64,000 nt of DNA from Amycolatopsis sp. WQ 127309 (GTDB lineage: Bacteria; Actinomycetota; Actinomycetes; Mycobacteriales; Pseudonocardiaceae): positions 6,213,001-6,277,000 of the forward strand of contig NZ_CP095481.1 of assembly GCF_023023025.1 (NCBI RefSeq), in the 5' to 3' direction. Both the position numbers and the translations under genes were made by a program. The notes under the pieces were generated by a model that was not told where the DNA came from, did no database searches, and saw only the letters and a list, made by a program, of their open reading frames with translations. Below are positions 24,111 to 31,342 of the stretch, in pieces. How positions within the stretch are numbered: the stretch's first letter is position 1; each line of letters starts with the position of its first letter.

Positions 24111-24941
24111 GTGACTCTCGCAGTCGACCCGGATGTGTGGTCAGGTTATTGGTGGGACCAGGACGTCGCGTCACCGGCCCGCATTCGTGACGCGGCCCTG
24201 CGCGGCCACGACAACTACGCCACCGATCGCGCCGCGTTGCGCGACCTGGACGAGACCGCGCCGGGTTTCACCGACCTGCTGCGCGCGGCCCGGGCGTGGC
24301 ACGTGCGGGTCGTCCGCCACCTCGCCACCCGCGGCGTCGACCAGTTCCTGGACCTGGCCGCGGGATTGCCGACCGCGCAGGACAACACGCACCAGACCGC
24401 GCAGCGGGCGAACCCCGACGCGAAGGTGATCTACACCGACACCGACAGCCTCGTGCTCAGCTACGAACGCGCGCTGCTCGACGACAACGACAACACCGCG
24501 GTGGTGCGCGCCGACCACCTGGAGCCGTGGCACCTGCTGGGCCACGAGACGGTCAGCACGGCGTTCGACCTCACCCGCCCGGTCGCCGTACTGCTGACCA
24601 CGGGCGTCCAGCACGAGCCGGACGACGCCCGTCTGGCCGCGGCCCTGGCCGGCTACCGAGCACTGCTGCCACCGGGATCGGTGCTGGCCCTGAGCTGCTG
24701 GGCGGAACCCACCGGGGCGGGCGTCACCCCGCGCGCGATCGAACGCACGTGGGAGTCCCGCTGCCACCGGCCGGTCCGCTGCCGCACCGAAACGGGTGTG
24801 GAGCGCCTGTTCACCGGCTTCGACCTGCTGGACCCGGGCTTGGTACGCCTGCAGGACTGGTGGCCCGACGGCCCGTCCTTGCGCGCCCCCCGCCCAGCAC
24901 AACGGCTCGCTGTCGGCGGTGTCGGGATGAAGCGGTCCTAG
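24111..24941 (+). CDS. DUF574-type SAM-dependent methyltransferase
   Basis: A 276-aa protein of the actinomycete SAM-dependent methyltransferase family PF04672 (DUF574). Characteristic segments are SPARIRDAALRGHDNYATDR near the N-terminus, QFLDLAAGLPTAQDNTHQTAQ (SAM-binding loop), KVIYTDTDSLVLSYERALL and the C-terminal RLQDWWPDG. The GTG at 24111 has GGAGG 4 nt upstream. The stop overlaps the convergent phosphotransferase stop by 4 nt. A second member lies at 35139-35975. Methyl acceptors for this abundant family are unknown. Confidence 0.88.
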   Translation: MTLAVDPDVWSGYWWDQDVASPARIRDAALRGHDNYATDRAALRDLDETAPGFTDLLRAARAWHVRVVRHLATRGVDQFLDLAAGLPTAQDNTHQTAQRANPDAKVIYTDTDSLVLSYERALLDDNDNTAVVRADHLEPWHLLGHETVSTAFDLTRPVAVLLTTGVQHEPDDARLAAALAGYRALLPPGSVLALSCWAEPTGAGVTPRAIERTWESRCHRPVRCRTETGVERLFTGFDLLDPGLVRLQDWWPDGPSLRAPRPAQRLAVGGVGMKRS

Positions 24942-25852
24942 GGCTGGTACTCGGCAACGATCTCGCCCAAGACGTGACGTGCGTTCACGGCTTCGCGGTC
25001 GTCGCGGCCCCAGGTCTGGGCGCACGTCACGAGCGTCTTCCACAGTGCCCAGCCGCGGCCGCGCGCCCACTCGGCGTCGTCGAGCGATAGCCGCTCGCGG
25101 AACGACCGGCGGCCGTCGGCGGTCAGCAGGGTCCACGCGATGGCCACGTCGCAGGCCGGGTCGCCGGCGCCGCAGGTGCCGAAGTCGATGACCGCCGCCA
25201 GCTTTCCGTTTCGCAGCAAGAGGTTCCCCGGGGCGACGTCGCCGTGGAACCAGGTCTCCGCGCCGTCCCAGTGTGCGGCCAGCGCGGTCTGCCAGATCTC
25301 GCCGGCCAGGTCGACGTCGACGTGGCCGGCCAGCTTCGTGAGCGCGCGCCGGGCCGACTCGTCGTAGGTGCGCAGGGTGCCGCCCCGGAACCAGTTGTGC
25401 TTGCCCGGCCGCGGCGCGTCCGTGGTGTCGACGCTCCGCAACGCCACCAGGAAATCGGCGAGGTCGGCCGCGAACCGGACGGGGGCGGCGATCCGGTCCG
25501 CGCTCGCGGGCTCGCCGTCGAGCCACGGGTATATCGACCACGGGAACGGATAGCCCGCGCCGGGTCGGCCTTCCGCCAGCGGCACGGGGATGGGTAGCGG
25601 CAGCCGCGGCGCGAGCACCGGCAGCCAGCGCTGTTCCTTGGCGACCGCCAAGGCGTACTCGGCCGCGCTGGGCAGCCGCACCGACAGCGTGTCGCCGAGG
25701 TGGAAGGTCCGGTTGTCCCAGCCGCCGTCCGCCACGGGCCGGATCGGCAGACCGGCCCACCGCGGGAATTGCTCGGCGACGAGCCGGCGGACCTGGTCGG
25801 CGTCGACGGTCACGCGCTGGGGCACGGGACCGAGCGTGGGTGTGGTGCTCAC
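24938..25852 (-). CDS. aminoglycoside phosphotransferase-like (APH family) kinase
   Basis: A 304-aa APH/choline-kinase-fold phosphotransferase. The N-lobe has GGWDNRTFHLGDTLSVRLPS with an ATP-binding pattern. The catalytic loop is FHGDVAPGNLLL (HxDxxxxN), and the Mg-binding motif is VIDFGTCGAGDPACD. These are the conserved elements of the family, which phosphorylates small hydroxylated molecules. The closest flavour is the house-keeping APH-like group rather than a dedicated resistance enzyme, so a resistance role is only a possibility. It starts at a GTG and is tail-to-tail with the methyltransferase. Confidence 0.87.
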   Translation of the reverse strand: MSTTPTLGPVPQRVTVDADQVRRLVAEQFPRWAGLPIRPVADGGWDNRTFHLGDTLSVRLPSAAEYALAVAKEQRWLPVLAPRLPLPIPVPLAEGRPGAGYPFPWSIYPWLDGEPASADRIAAPVRFAADLADFLVALRSVDTTDAPRPGKHNWFRGGTLRTYDESARRALTKLAGHVDVDLAGEIWQTALAAHWDGAETWFHGDVAPGNLLLRNGKLAAVIDFGTCGAGDPACDVAIAWTLLTADGRRSFRERLSLDDAEWARGRGWALWKTLVTCAQTWGRDDREAVNARHVLGEIVAEYQP

Positions 25853-25918
25853 CCGGTCATCATGATCGGTGAGGTACCGGCAGCGGGACCCAATTATCCG
25901 GTCCCGCTGCCGGTCCGG

Positions 25919-26800
25919 TCAGGCCTGGATGTTCTCCAGGTCCTCGAGCAGGCTCGGGTGCTTCGGCTCCCAGCCGAGCGCTTCCCGGGTGTGGACGCTC
26001 GACGAGGGCTGGTCGGCCGCGAAGATCGGGCCCAGCGGGCCGAAGGTCTCCTCGGCCACCGATTCGACCGGCAGGCCCAGGCGCCGGCCGATGATCGCGG
26101 CGATGTCGCGGACCGCGTCGCCCTCGTCGGCGACGGCGTGCCAGGCGGTCCCGGCCGGGGCCTGCTCCAGGGCCAGCCGGAACAGGACGGCCGCGTCCAG
26201 GGCGTGCACCGCCGGCCAGCGCTGGGCGCCGTCGCCCGGGTAGCCGGACACGCCGGTCTGCCGCGCGATCCGGGTCAGCAGGCCGGCGAAACCGCCGTCA
26301 CCCTCGTTGTGGACGGTGCGCGGCAGCCGCACGGCCGAGCTGCGGACCCCGCGCGAGGCCAGCTCCAGGGCGGCCGTGACGGCGCGGCCGCGGCCGCCGA
26401 CCGGCCCGTCGGTCGGCGCCGGGTCGGCCTCGGTGGAGAGACGGCCGGACACCCACGGCGTCCCCGAGACCGTGACGAACGGGCGGTCGGTACCGACGAG
26501 CGCCTCGCCCAGGGCCGCGATGGCGGCGCTCTCCTCGGCGACCGACTGCGCGACGGCTTCGGCGCTGCTGAAGTCGTTGCTGAAGGCCAGGTGGATCACC
26601 CCGTCGGCTCGCTCGGCCCCGGCGCGGAGGACGTCCAGGTCGGCGATGCTGCCCCGCACCGCCTCGGCGCCGGCCTTCTCCACGACCAGTGCGGACGCGT
26701 CGGAGCGGGCGAGCACCGACACGGTGTGGCCGTGGCCGAGCAGCTCCGCGACGACGGCGGAGCCGACCAGCCCGGTGCCGCCGGTGACAAAGACATGCAT
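25919..26800 (-). CDS. NAD-dependent epimerase/dehydratase (extended/atypical SDR)
   Basis: A 293-aa NAD(P)-binding SDR. It starts HVFVTGGTGLVGSAVVAELL (GxxGxxG), then DVLRAGAERADGVIHLAF, VSGTPWVSG and a C-terminal REALGWEPKHPSLLEDLE, as in NmrA/epimerase-like actinomycete SDRs. The classic YxxxK is not evident, as in many atypical members. The gene is divergent from a TetR regulator across a long palindrome, and is therefore very probably the regulator's target. The substrate may be a small electrophile or antibiotic-like inducer; this is inference from the arrangement. Confidence 0.87.
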   Translation of the reverse strand: MHVFVTGGTGLVGSAVVAELLGHGHTVSVLARSDASALVVEKAGAEAVRGSIADLDVLRAGAERADGVIHLAFSNDFSSAEAVAQSVAEESAAIAALGEALVGTDRPFVTVSGTPWVSGRLSTEADPAPTDGPVGGRGRAVTAALELASRGVRSSAVRLPRTVHNEGDGGFAGLLTRIARQTGVSGYPGDGAQRWPAVHALDAAVLFRLALEQAPAGTAWHAVADEGDAVRDIAAIIGRRLGLPVESVAEETFGPLGPIFAADQPSSSVHTREALGWEPKHPSLLEDLENIQA

Positions 26801-26816
26801 GGAGACTCTCCAGAAA

Positions 26817-26873
26817 GTGATGGGACTAGTGTCTCATCACACTACCAGAGTGATGCGACACTAGTCCCATCAC
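26817..26873. promoter_or_regulatory. 57-bp dyad operator between the SDR and TetR genes
   Basis: GTGATGGGACTAGTGTC at 26817-26833 is an exact inverted repeat of 26857-26873, and inner arms CATCAC / GTGATG add symmetry around base 26845. It lies 16 bp before the SDR start and 13 bp before the TetR start, as expected for one operator controlling both divergent genes. Confidence 0.8.
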
Positions 26874-26874
26874 C

Positions 26875-26880
26875 TATGAT
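26875..26880 (+). promoter_or_regulatory. -10 box for a probably leaderless tetR transcript
   Basis: TATGAT lies 6 nt before the TetR ATG at 26887, with no Shine-Dalgarno sequence. Transcription would begin at or next to the ATG, implying a leaderless mRNA. The operator covers the -35 region. Confidence 0.5.
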
Positions 26881-26886
26881 CGCCCC

Positions 26887-27465
26887 ATGGCACGATGGGA
26901 ACCGGGGGCGCGTGAACGGCTCGTCCTGGCTGCCGTCGACCTCTTCACCGAGCAGGGGTACGACGCCACCACGGTCGCGCAGATCGCCGAGCAGGCCGGG
27001 GTCACGAGAAGCACATTCTTCCGCTACTTCCCGGACAAGCGCGACCTGCTGGTGGCCGGGCAGGAGGCGCTGAGCCGGCTGCTGGCCGAGGGGATCACCG
27101 AAGCGCCGCCGGGGGCCACGCCGCTCGAAGCGGTCGCGGCCGGCCTCGAACGCGCGGCGAGCACGATGGGCCCGATGAACCGCGAGCTCGGCCCCCGGCT
27201 GAAGGCGGCCGTCGCCGCCAGCGCCGAGCTGCAGGAGCGGGACGCCCTCAAGAGCGTCGGTCTCGCGGCCGCCATGACGTCGGCGCTCGTCGCCCGCGGG
27301 GTGCCCGACCCGATCGCCCACCTCGCGGCCGAGCTGGGCGTCCTCGCCTTCAAGCGGGCCTACGCCGAGTGGTCCGACGCCGACCGCGAGATCGCGGGCG
27401 AGTTCGCGCCGTACGTCCTGGCCGCCCTGGACGAGCTGCGTGCGGCGAGCGCGTCCCTGGGCTGA
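26887..27465 (+). CDS. TetR-family transcriptional regulator
   Basis: A 192-aa TetR repressor. The N-terminal HTH is ERLVLAAVDLFTEQGYDATTV followed by IAEQAGVTRSTFFRYFPDKRDLL, a textbook TetR DNA-binding domain (residues ~8-58). The C-terminal helices form the ligand and dimer domain. It is divergent from the SDR gene, with the 57-bp palindrome between, so autoregulation and repression of the SDR are expected. The inducer is unknown. Confidence 0.92.
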   Translation: MARWEPGARERLVLAAVDLFTEQGYDATTVAQIAEQAGVTRSTFFRYFPDKRDLLVAGQEALSRLLAEGITEAPPGATPLEAVAAGLERAASTMGPMNRELGPRLKAAVAASAELQERDALKSVGLAAAMTSALVARGVPDPIAHLAAELGVLAFKRAYAEWSDADREIAGEFAPYVLAALDELRAASASLG

Positions 27466-27555
27466 CCTGGCCTTCGAGTCGAGGTTGCGTTCGTGTGGCA
27501 CATCGCACCCGCGGTGCACGCGACGGCTCCGTGACCGTCTTCCTTCATGAGAGCA

Positions 27556-27580
27556 CTTCCGGTGAAAAGATCACCGGAAG
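27556..27580. promoter_or_regulatory. 10-bp hairpin just upstream of a secreted-protein start
   Basis: CTTCCGGTGA-AAAGA-TCACCGGAAG is a perfect stem-loop in the leader of the secreted FG-GAP-like protein, 3-4 nt before its GGAGGGAG ribosome-binding site. It could terminate the upstream TetR transcript or modulate translation of the downstream gene. Confidence 0.55.
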
Positions 27581-27595
27581 ACGGAGGGAGATCTC

Positions 27596-28249
27596 ATGAA
27601 CCGCACCGGACTCGTCCGCACCGCCACCGTCGCCGGCCTCGCCGCGGCCCTGGGTTTCGCCGCCGCCGCACCCGCCATGGCCGCCGGCCCGGCCCCGGTC
27701 ACCACCGTCGCCGACCTGGACGGCAACGGGGAGATCGAGACCGTGACCGCGCAGCTGACCGGCGACAACGACCAGCTGATCTCGGCCACGGTGAACGGCA
27801 CGTACACGTCGATCCACCTGCCGGCCGACAGCCGGTTCGGCGTCGAGGCGCCGCGGGTGACCGACCTCAACGGTGACGGCCGGGCCGAGCTCGTCGTCAC
27901 GCAGTCCATCGGCGCCAACACGACGTTCTACTCCGTGCTGCACTACGACGGCCGCAACCTGAGCCAGGTCGTCGGCGCCGACGACCAGCCGTTCTCGGTC
28001 GCCGAAGGCGGCGGCGTCGCCGCGCACCTCGGCTACCAGTGCACGCCCCTGGAAGGCGGCCGCGCGTTCACGACCGTCGCCGCCGAGAACGACGACGTCA
28101 GCCGCCCCGTGGATCAGATGACGTACTCGGGCACCCGCACCGTCTACACGCTGCGCGACGGCGCGCTGAGCGTCCACGAGAAGACGCCGTTCACCGCTCG
28201 TCCCGCGAAGGACCCGGTGCTCGCCACGGATTCCGGCAGCTGCGCCTGA
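27596..28249 (+). CDS. secreted FG-GAP/VCBS-repeat protein
   Basis: A 217-aa exported protein. The signal peptide MNRTGLVRTATVAGLAAAL...AMAA is followed by two calcium-binding-type repeats, ADLDGNGEIETVTAQL and TDLNGDGRAELVVTQS, typical of FG-GAP/integrin-like beta-propeller blades. A GYQCTPL and a C-terminal DSGSCA could form a disulfide. The family is generally extracellular, with unknown ligands. GGAGGGAG precedes the ATG. It is followed by a convergent membrane protein gene. Confidence 0.75.
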   Translation: MNRTGLVRTATVAGLAAALGFAAAAPAMAAGPAPVTTVADLDGNGEIETVTAQLTGDNDQLISATVNGTYTSIHLPADSRFGVEAPRVTDLNGDGRAELVVTQSIGANTTFYSVLHYDGRNLSQVVGADDQPFSVAEGGGVAAHLGYQCTPLEGGRAFTTVAAENDDVSRPVDQMTYSGTRTVYTLRDGALSVHEKTPFTARPAKDPVLATDSGSCA

Positions 28250-28271
28250 CCTTCGGCGACGTCGGGAGGTG

Positions 28272-28739
28272 TCACCCGGCGCGGGCGTGCTTCACGCGCG
28301 CGATGTAGGTGTTGGACGCCGGGAGGTACGACAACACCAGGGCGAGCACCGACACCGCGGTGCTGACGTAGTTCACCGCGGTGCCCGACGTCGCCACCAG
28401 GGACGCGACCTGCAGCAGTGTGACGATCGTCAGCACGATGCGGGCCCGGTTCCGGCCGGCCTTGAGCCGGAAGCTCAGGAACAGGTACAGCACCGCGAGC
28501 ACGACCAGCACCCCGATCCCCACCGCCTGCCCGAAGGTCGCCGACCGCTGGATCTGGTCTTCGGTCAGGTGCGCCGAGGACGAGCCGGCGCTCGCGGTGC
28601 GCAGCGCCTGCGCCAGCTCGTCCCGGTAGCCGAGCAGCAGCCCGGCGCCGACCAGCGCGGAGATCGTCGACACGAGGTAGCCGAAGAACGCGGCGACCAG
28701 CGTGCCCGGGGGAGTGGGGTGGTCCGTTCGGATGTCCAT
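28272..28739 (-). CDS. four-helix membrane protein, hypothetical
   Basis: A 155-aa integral membrane protein with four predicted helices: AAFFGYLVSTISALVGAGLLLG, AVGIGVLVVLAVLYLFLSF, IVLTIVTLLQVASLVAT and VSTAVSVLALVLSYL. The loop SSSAHLTEDQIQRSATFG lies between helices 1 and 2. It is common as a small actinomycete membrane protein without assigned function. No partner genes are evident. Confidence 0.75.
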   Translation of the reverse strand: MDIRTDHPTPPGTLVAAFFGYLVSTISALVGAGLLLGYRDELAQALRTASAGSSSAHLTEDQIQRSATFGQAVGIGVLVVLAVLYLFLSFRLKAGRNRARIVLTIVTLLQVASLVATSGTAVNYVSTAVSVLALVLSYLPASNTYIARVKHARAG

Positions 28740-28845
28740 GAGCCGAAAGTAGGCAGGCCGCCGGGCCGCCGCCGTGCGGGAAGCGGAAGTCCGTACCGGG
28801 GCACGAGAAGCGGGCCGGCTTCCTCATACCCCGGTAGGAGAGGCG

Positions 28846-29577
28846 TCAGGCCCGGATGTCCTTGTCCGAAACCGTGGTGACGAACCGGTGTGCGACGTCG
28901 CGCAGTTTGACGTTGGTCTGCTGCGACTGGCGCACGAGCCGCCGCATGGCGTCGTCGGCGTCGATGCGGTGGATCGCCATCAGCATGCCCTTGGCCTGTT
29001 CGATCACCGCGCGTGACCGCATGGCGGTGGTGAGGTTCTCGCACTCCGTCAAGGCCACGCGGTAGCGGCGGACGGTGCGCAGCCCGAACGCGACGAGCGT
29101 GGTGTAGACGCTCAGCATGTGCGATTCGGCTTCGGCGAAGCCGTGGTCGCCGAAGCCGAAGAGGTTCAGCGCGCCGTCGAGCGTCTCGTCGACGCGCAGC
29201 GGCGCGGCGAGGTAACTGCCGACGCCGAGCGCGGTGGCGTGCTCGGTGAACTCCGGCCATTCCCGCGTCGCCGTGGACAGCGACACGCGCACGATGTGCC
29301 CGGTCTCGGCGGCTTGCAGGCACGGGCCGTCGCCGGCTTCGTACTGGTGCCGGTCGATGTCCACGGCGCGCTGGTCCGAATGCGCGGCGGTCTCCGGTTC
29401 GCCGTGGTGGATGGCGGTGATGCTGGCCATGTCGGCGTCGGGGAACGCGTTGACCGCTTCGGTGACGATGGTGTCGAGGACGCTCTGCTCGCCGTCTTCG
29501 GACTCGAGCGCGCGGGTGAGGGCCGAGGCCGACGCGGCCAGTTCGTCGAGCTGGCCGGTGAGTTCCGTGTCCGCCAT
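28846..29577 (-). CDS. GAF and ANTAR domain protein (transcription antiterminator-like)
   Basis: A 243-aa protein with an N-terminal GAF sensor (about 25-165; HQYEAGDGPCLQAAETGHIVRV and APLRVDETLDGALNLFG) and a C-terminal ANTAR RNA-binding three-helix domain (about 170-235; TAMRSRAVIEQAKGMLMAIHRID, then AMRRLVRQSQQTNVKLRDVAHRFV). ANTAR proteins bind dual hairpins in nascent RNA to prevent termination. It is divergent from the SigF-type sigma gene, and both are general stress-type regulators in actinomycetes; a common stimulus is plausible. Confidence 0.9.
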   Translation of the reverse strand: MADTELTGQLDELAASASALTRALESEDGEQSVLDTIVTEAVNAFPDADMASITAIHHGEPETAAHSDQRAVDIDRHQYEAGDGPCLQAAETGHIVRVSLSTATREWPEFTEHATALGVGSYLAAPLRVDETLDGALNLFGFGDHGFAEAESHMLSVYTTLVAFGLRTVRRYRVALTECENLTTAMRSRAVIEQAKGMLMAIHRIDADDAMRRLVRQSQQTNVKLRDVAHRFVTTVSDKDIRA

Positions 29578-29802
29578 TCCGGTCTCCGTTCGCCACTGCT
29601 GCGTACGTGGGGCCGAGTCGCGGCCGCCACCACAACCGCTGTGGTTTCAACGGATCAGCAAGGATCCTAGCGGGTCGGCGCGCGGGGTGCGGCCGGCGTT
29701 CGCCGGCCGGCGGTCAGGCCGTCCACAATGGACCAAATGGCCTACCGGCGGAGACGGTTCGTAACCGCAGTGTCACGATGACGTCCGTCACCGCGGAACG
29801 AG

Positions 29803-29827
29803 GTTTGCCCCGCCGTGGCGGGGGTAT
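29803..29827 (+). promoter_or_regulatory. SigF/SigB-type promoter upstream of the sigma factor gene
   Basis: GTTTGC at 29803-29808 and GGGTAT at 29822-29827 have the spacing (15 nt after GTTT) of the GTTT-N(14-17)-GGGTAT consensus of SigB/SigF-class sigma factors. It lies 28 nt before the sigma TTG start, indicating positive autoregulation. Confidence 0.75.
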
Positions 29828-29854
29828 CAGCAGCCCGACGAACAGGAGATCGCC

Positions 29855-30703
29855 TTGACGACCGTCACGCCGGTCGCGGGCCGCACCGAGCAGGACGTCG
29901 CCGTCCCGGTGCCGGTCACGCAGGACCACCCGCGATCCCGCGAGCGCAAGCGGGACGACTACTCCCACTGTGCGCCGCTGTTCGCCGAGCTGGCGGCCCT
30001 GCCCGAGGGCCACGCCGGCCGGGCGCGGCTGCGTGAGCGGCTGATCATCGAGTTCCTCCCGCTCGCCGACCACATCGCGACCCGGTTCAGCGGCCGGGGC
30101 CAGCCCCGCGACGACCTGGTCCAGGTGGCCCGGCTCGGGGTGATGAAAGCGGTGGACCGGTTCGATCCCACGCACGGAGCGGACTTCCTGTCCTTCGCGG
30201 TCCCGACCGTCATGGGCGAGGTCCGCCGGCACTTCCGCGACACCGGCTGGGCGCTGCGCGTCCCGCGCGGCCTGCAGGAGCTGCAAGGCCGGCTGTCCCG
30301 CGGCACCACGGAGCTCGCCCAGCACCTGGGTCGCGCCCCGACGCCCAGCGAGCTCGCCGGCCACCTGGGCATCGACGTCGAGACCGTCCGCGACGGCCTC
30401 CTCGCGGCGAACTGCTACGAGACGTCGTCGCTGGACCAGCCGCTCAACAACGGCGAGGGCAGCAGCTCCCTGGCCGAGGTGATGGGCGAGCCGGACGCCG
30501 GGATCGGGTTCGTCGAGGACCACCACACCCTCGTCCCGCTGCTGAAGAAGCTGCCGGCGCGGGAGCAGGCGATCGTCCGGATGCGCTTCTTCGAAGGCCT
30601 GTCGCAGTCGCAGATCGCCGCCCGCGTCGGCGTGTCCCAGATGCAGGTGTCGCGCTTGCTGGCCAAGACGTTGCACCAGCTGCGAGACCAGCTCGACGGC
30701 TAG
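29855..30703 (+). CDS. RNA polymerase sigma factor, SigB/SigF/SigG family
   Basis: A 282-aa alternative sigma-70 factor. Region 2 is LIIEFLPLADHIATRFSGRGQPRDDLVQVARLG, including FDPTHGADFLSFAVPTVMGEVRRHFRD. Region 3 contains APTPSELAGHLGIDVETV. Region 4 is LPAREQAIVRMRFFEGLSQSQIAARVGVSQMQVSRLL. The translation start is a TTG with AGGAG 6 nt upstream. No anti-sigma RsbW or anti-anti-sigma gene is next to it, so control may be by unlinked partners. A SigF-type promoter immediately upstream suggests autoactivation. Confidence 0.92.
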   Translation: MTTVTPVAGRTEQDVAVPVPVTQDHPRSRERKRDDYSHCAPLFAELAALPEGHAGRARLRERLIIEFLPLADHIATRFSGRGQPRDDLVQVARLGVMKAVDRFDPTHGADFLSFAVPTVMGEVRRHFRDTGWALRVPRGLQELQGRLSRGTTELAQHLGRAPTPSELAGHLGIDVETVRDGLLAANCYETSSLDQPLNNGEGSSSLAEVMGEPDAGIGFVEDHHTLVPLLKKLPAREQAIVRMRFFEGLSQSQIAARVGVSQMQVSRLLAKTLHQLRDQLDG

Positions 30704-31035
30704 GGTCACCAGGGTCGCGGTCCGGAACGCCGGCGCGTACCCGCCCGTGCCGTCGAAGAACGACGTGCCGTCGAAGGTGGCCGACCCGGGACGCCCGCGG
30801 GCCGGGTTCCGCCGCCGACGCCGTGGGGGAAGCGCCAGGCGATGCCCAGGTAACCCCTCGAAGTCGGCGCCCTCGCCGAACGTGGCGTCGCCGGAGATGC
30901 GGAGCCCGGTGGGATCCCGCAGCGGGGGCGCGCCGTCGGCGTACTGCAGCGCGACGGCGACCGCGCGCTCGTCGGGAAAGCCCTGGTGGAAGCGAAGATC
31001 GGCTTGCACTGAGTGGCCGGTGGGACACCCTTTGT

Positions 31036-31054
31036 TAGGAAAGTATCTTTACTA
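31036..31054. promoter_or_regulatory. imperfect palindromic operator TAGGAAAG-TAT-CTTTACTA
   Basis: An 8-bp inverted repeat with one mismatch, AT-rich against its surroundings, sited ~290 bp upstream of the secreted beta-helix protein. I associate TTAGGAAAG-like palindromes with promoters of secreted hydrolase genes in actinomycetes. The binding protein is unknown to me. Confidence 0.5.
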
Positions 31055-31062
31055 GAGCGGCC

Positions 31063-31134
31063 CGGCGTTGTACGGTTCGGGGCAACGCCGCCTTCATGCA
31101 GTCCTGGTGAGAACCAGTCAGCTACGGAGGAGCC
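31063..31134 (+). ncRNA. structured 5' leader element
   Basis: CGGCGTTG / CAACGCCG (31063-31070 / 31083-31090) forms a perfect 8-bp stem with a 12-nt loop. CTGGT-GAGA-ACCAG (31104-31117) forms a second stem closed by a GNRA-type GAGA tetraloop, just before a strong GGAGGAG. It superficially resembles the GGTGAGAA part of cobalamin riboswitches, but no B12-box was found. Confidence 0.4.
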
Positions 31135-31281
31135 TTGCCCAGACCAGCGATCGGCCCGGCGGTCACCGCCCGGCCGGCAGCCCCGTCGTCTGCCGCGTAC
31201 CCGACGTCCCCGGAGACGGTTCCCGCCGTCCCGCCGGCGTTCCCCAGGAGGCCGGCGCGCGGGATTCCCGTCACCGCCTGA
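31135..31281 (+). CDS. possible 48-aa leader ORF upstream of the beta-helix gene
   Basis: A TTG start with GGAGGAG four nt upstream opens a 48-codon ORF (MPRPAIGPAVTARP...RGIPVTA) ending 62 bp before the secreted beta-helix protein start. The composition is Pro/Ala/Arg-rich and typical of random high-GC sequence, so only the excellent ribosome-binding site supports translation. If translated it could act as an attenuating upstream ORF. Confidence 0.3.
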   Translation: MPRPAIGPAVTARPAAPSSAAYPTSPETVPAVPPAFPRRPARGIPVTA

Positions 31282-31342
31282 GTTCCGCGTCTCCACGAGG
31301 GCCCGTGCCCTGTCCCGTGCACCACTCGATCGGAGGGTTCCT

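Larger units (their letters stand above)
30704..31342. other. long intergenic region with decayed gene traces and a structured leader
   Basis: A 639-bp gap. The left half (about 30717-31015) has coding-like minus-strand peptides in two frames (RISGDATFGEGADFEG, then GYLGIAWRFPHG in another frame, then GSATFDGTSFFDGTGGY) with no intact ORF, suggesting a frameshifted gene relic of unidentified family. The right half is the leader of the beta-helix gene, described separately. Confidence 0.4.

Noticed and set aside
28827..28832. A GGGTAT SigF-like -10 on the minus strand before the membrane protein
   Set aside because: No GTTT-like -35 is present at the right spacing.
31063..31134. A cobalamin riboswitch
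   Set aside because: The GGTGAGAA stem looks similar, but the GCCACTG B12-box and the expected flanking stems were not found, and the downstream gene is not a B12 gene.
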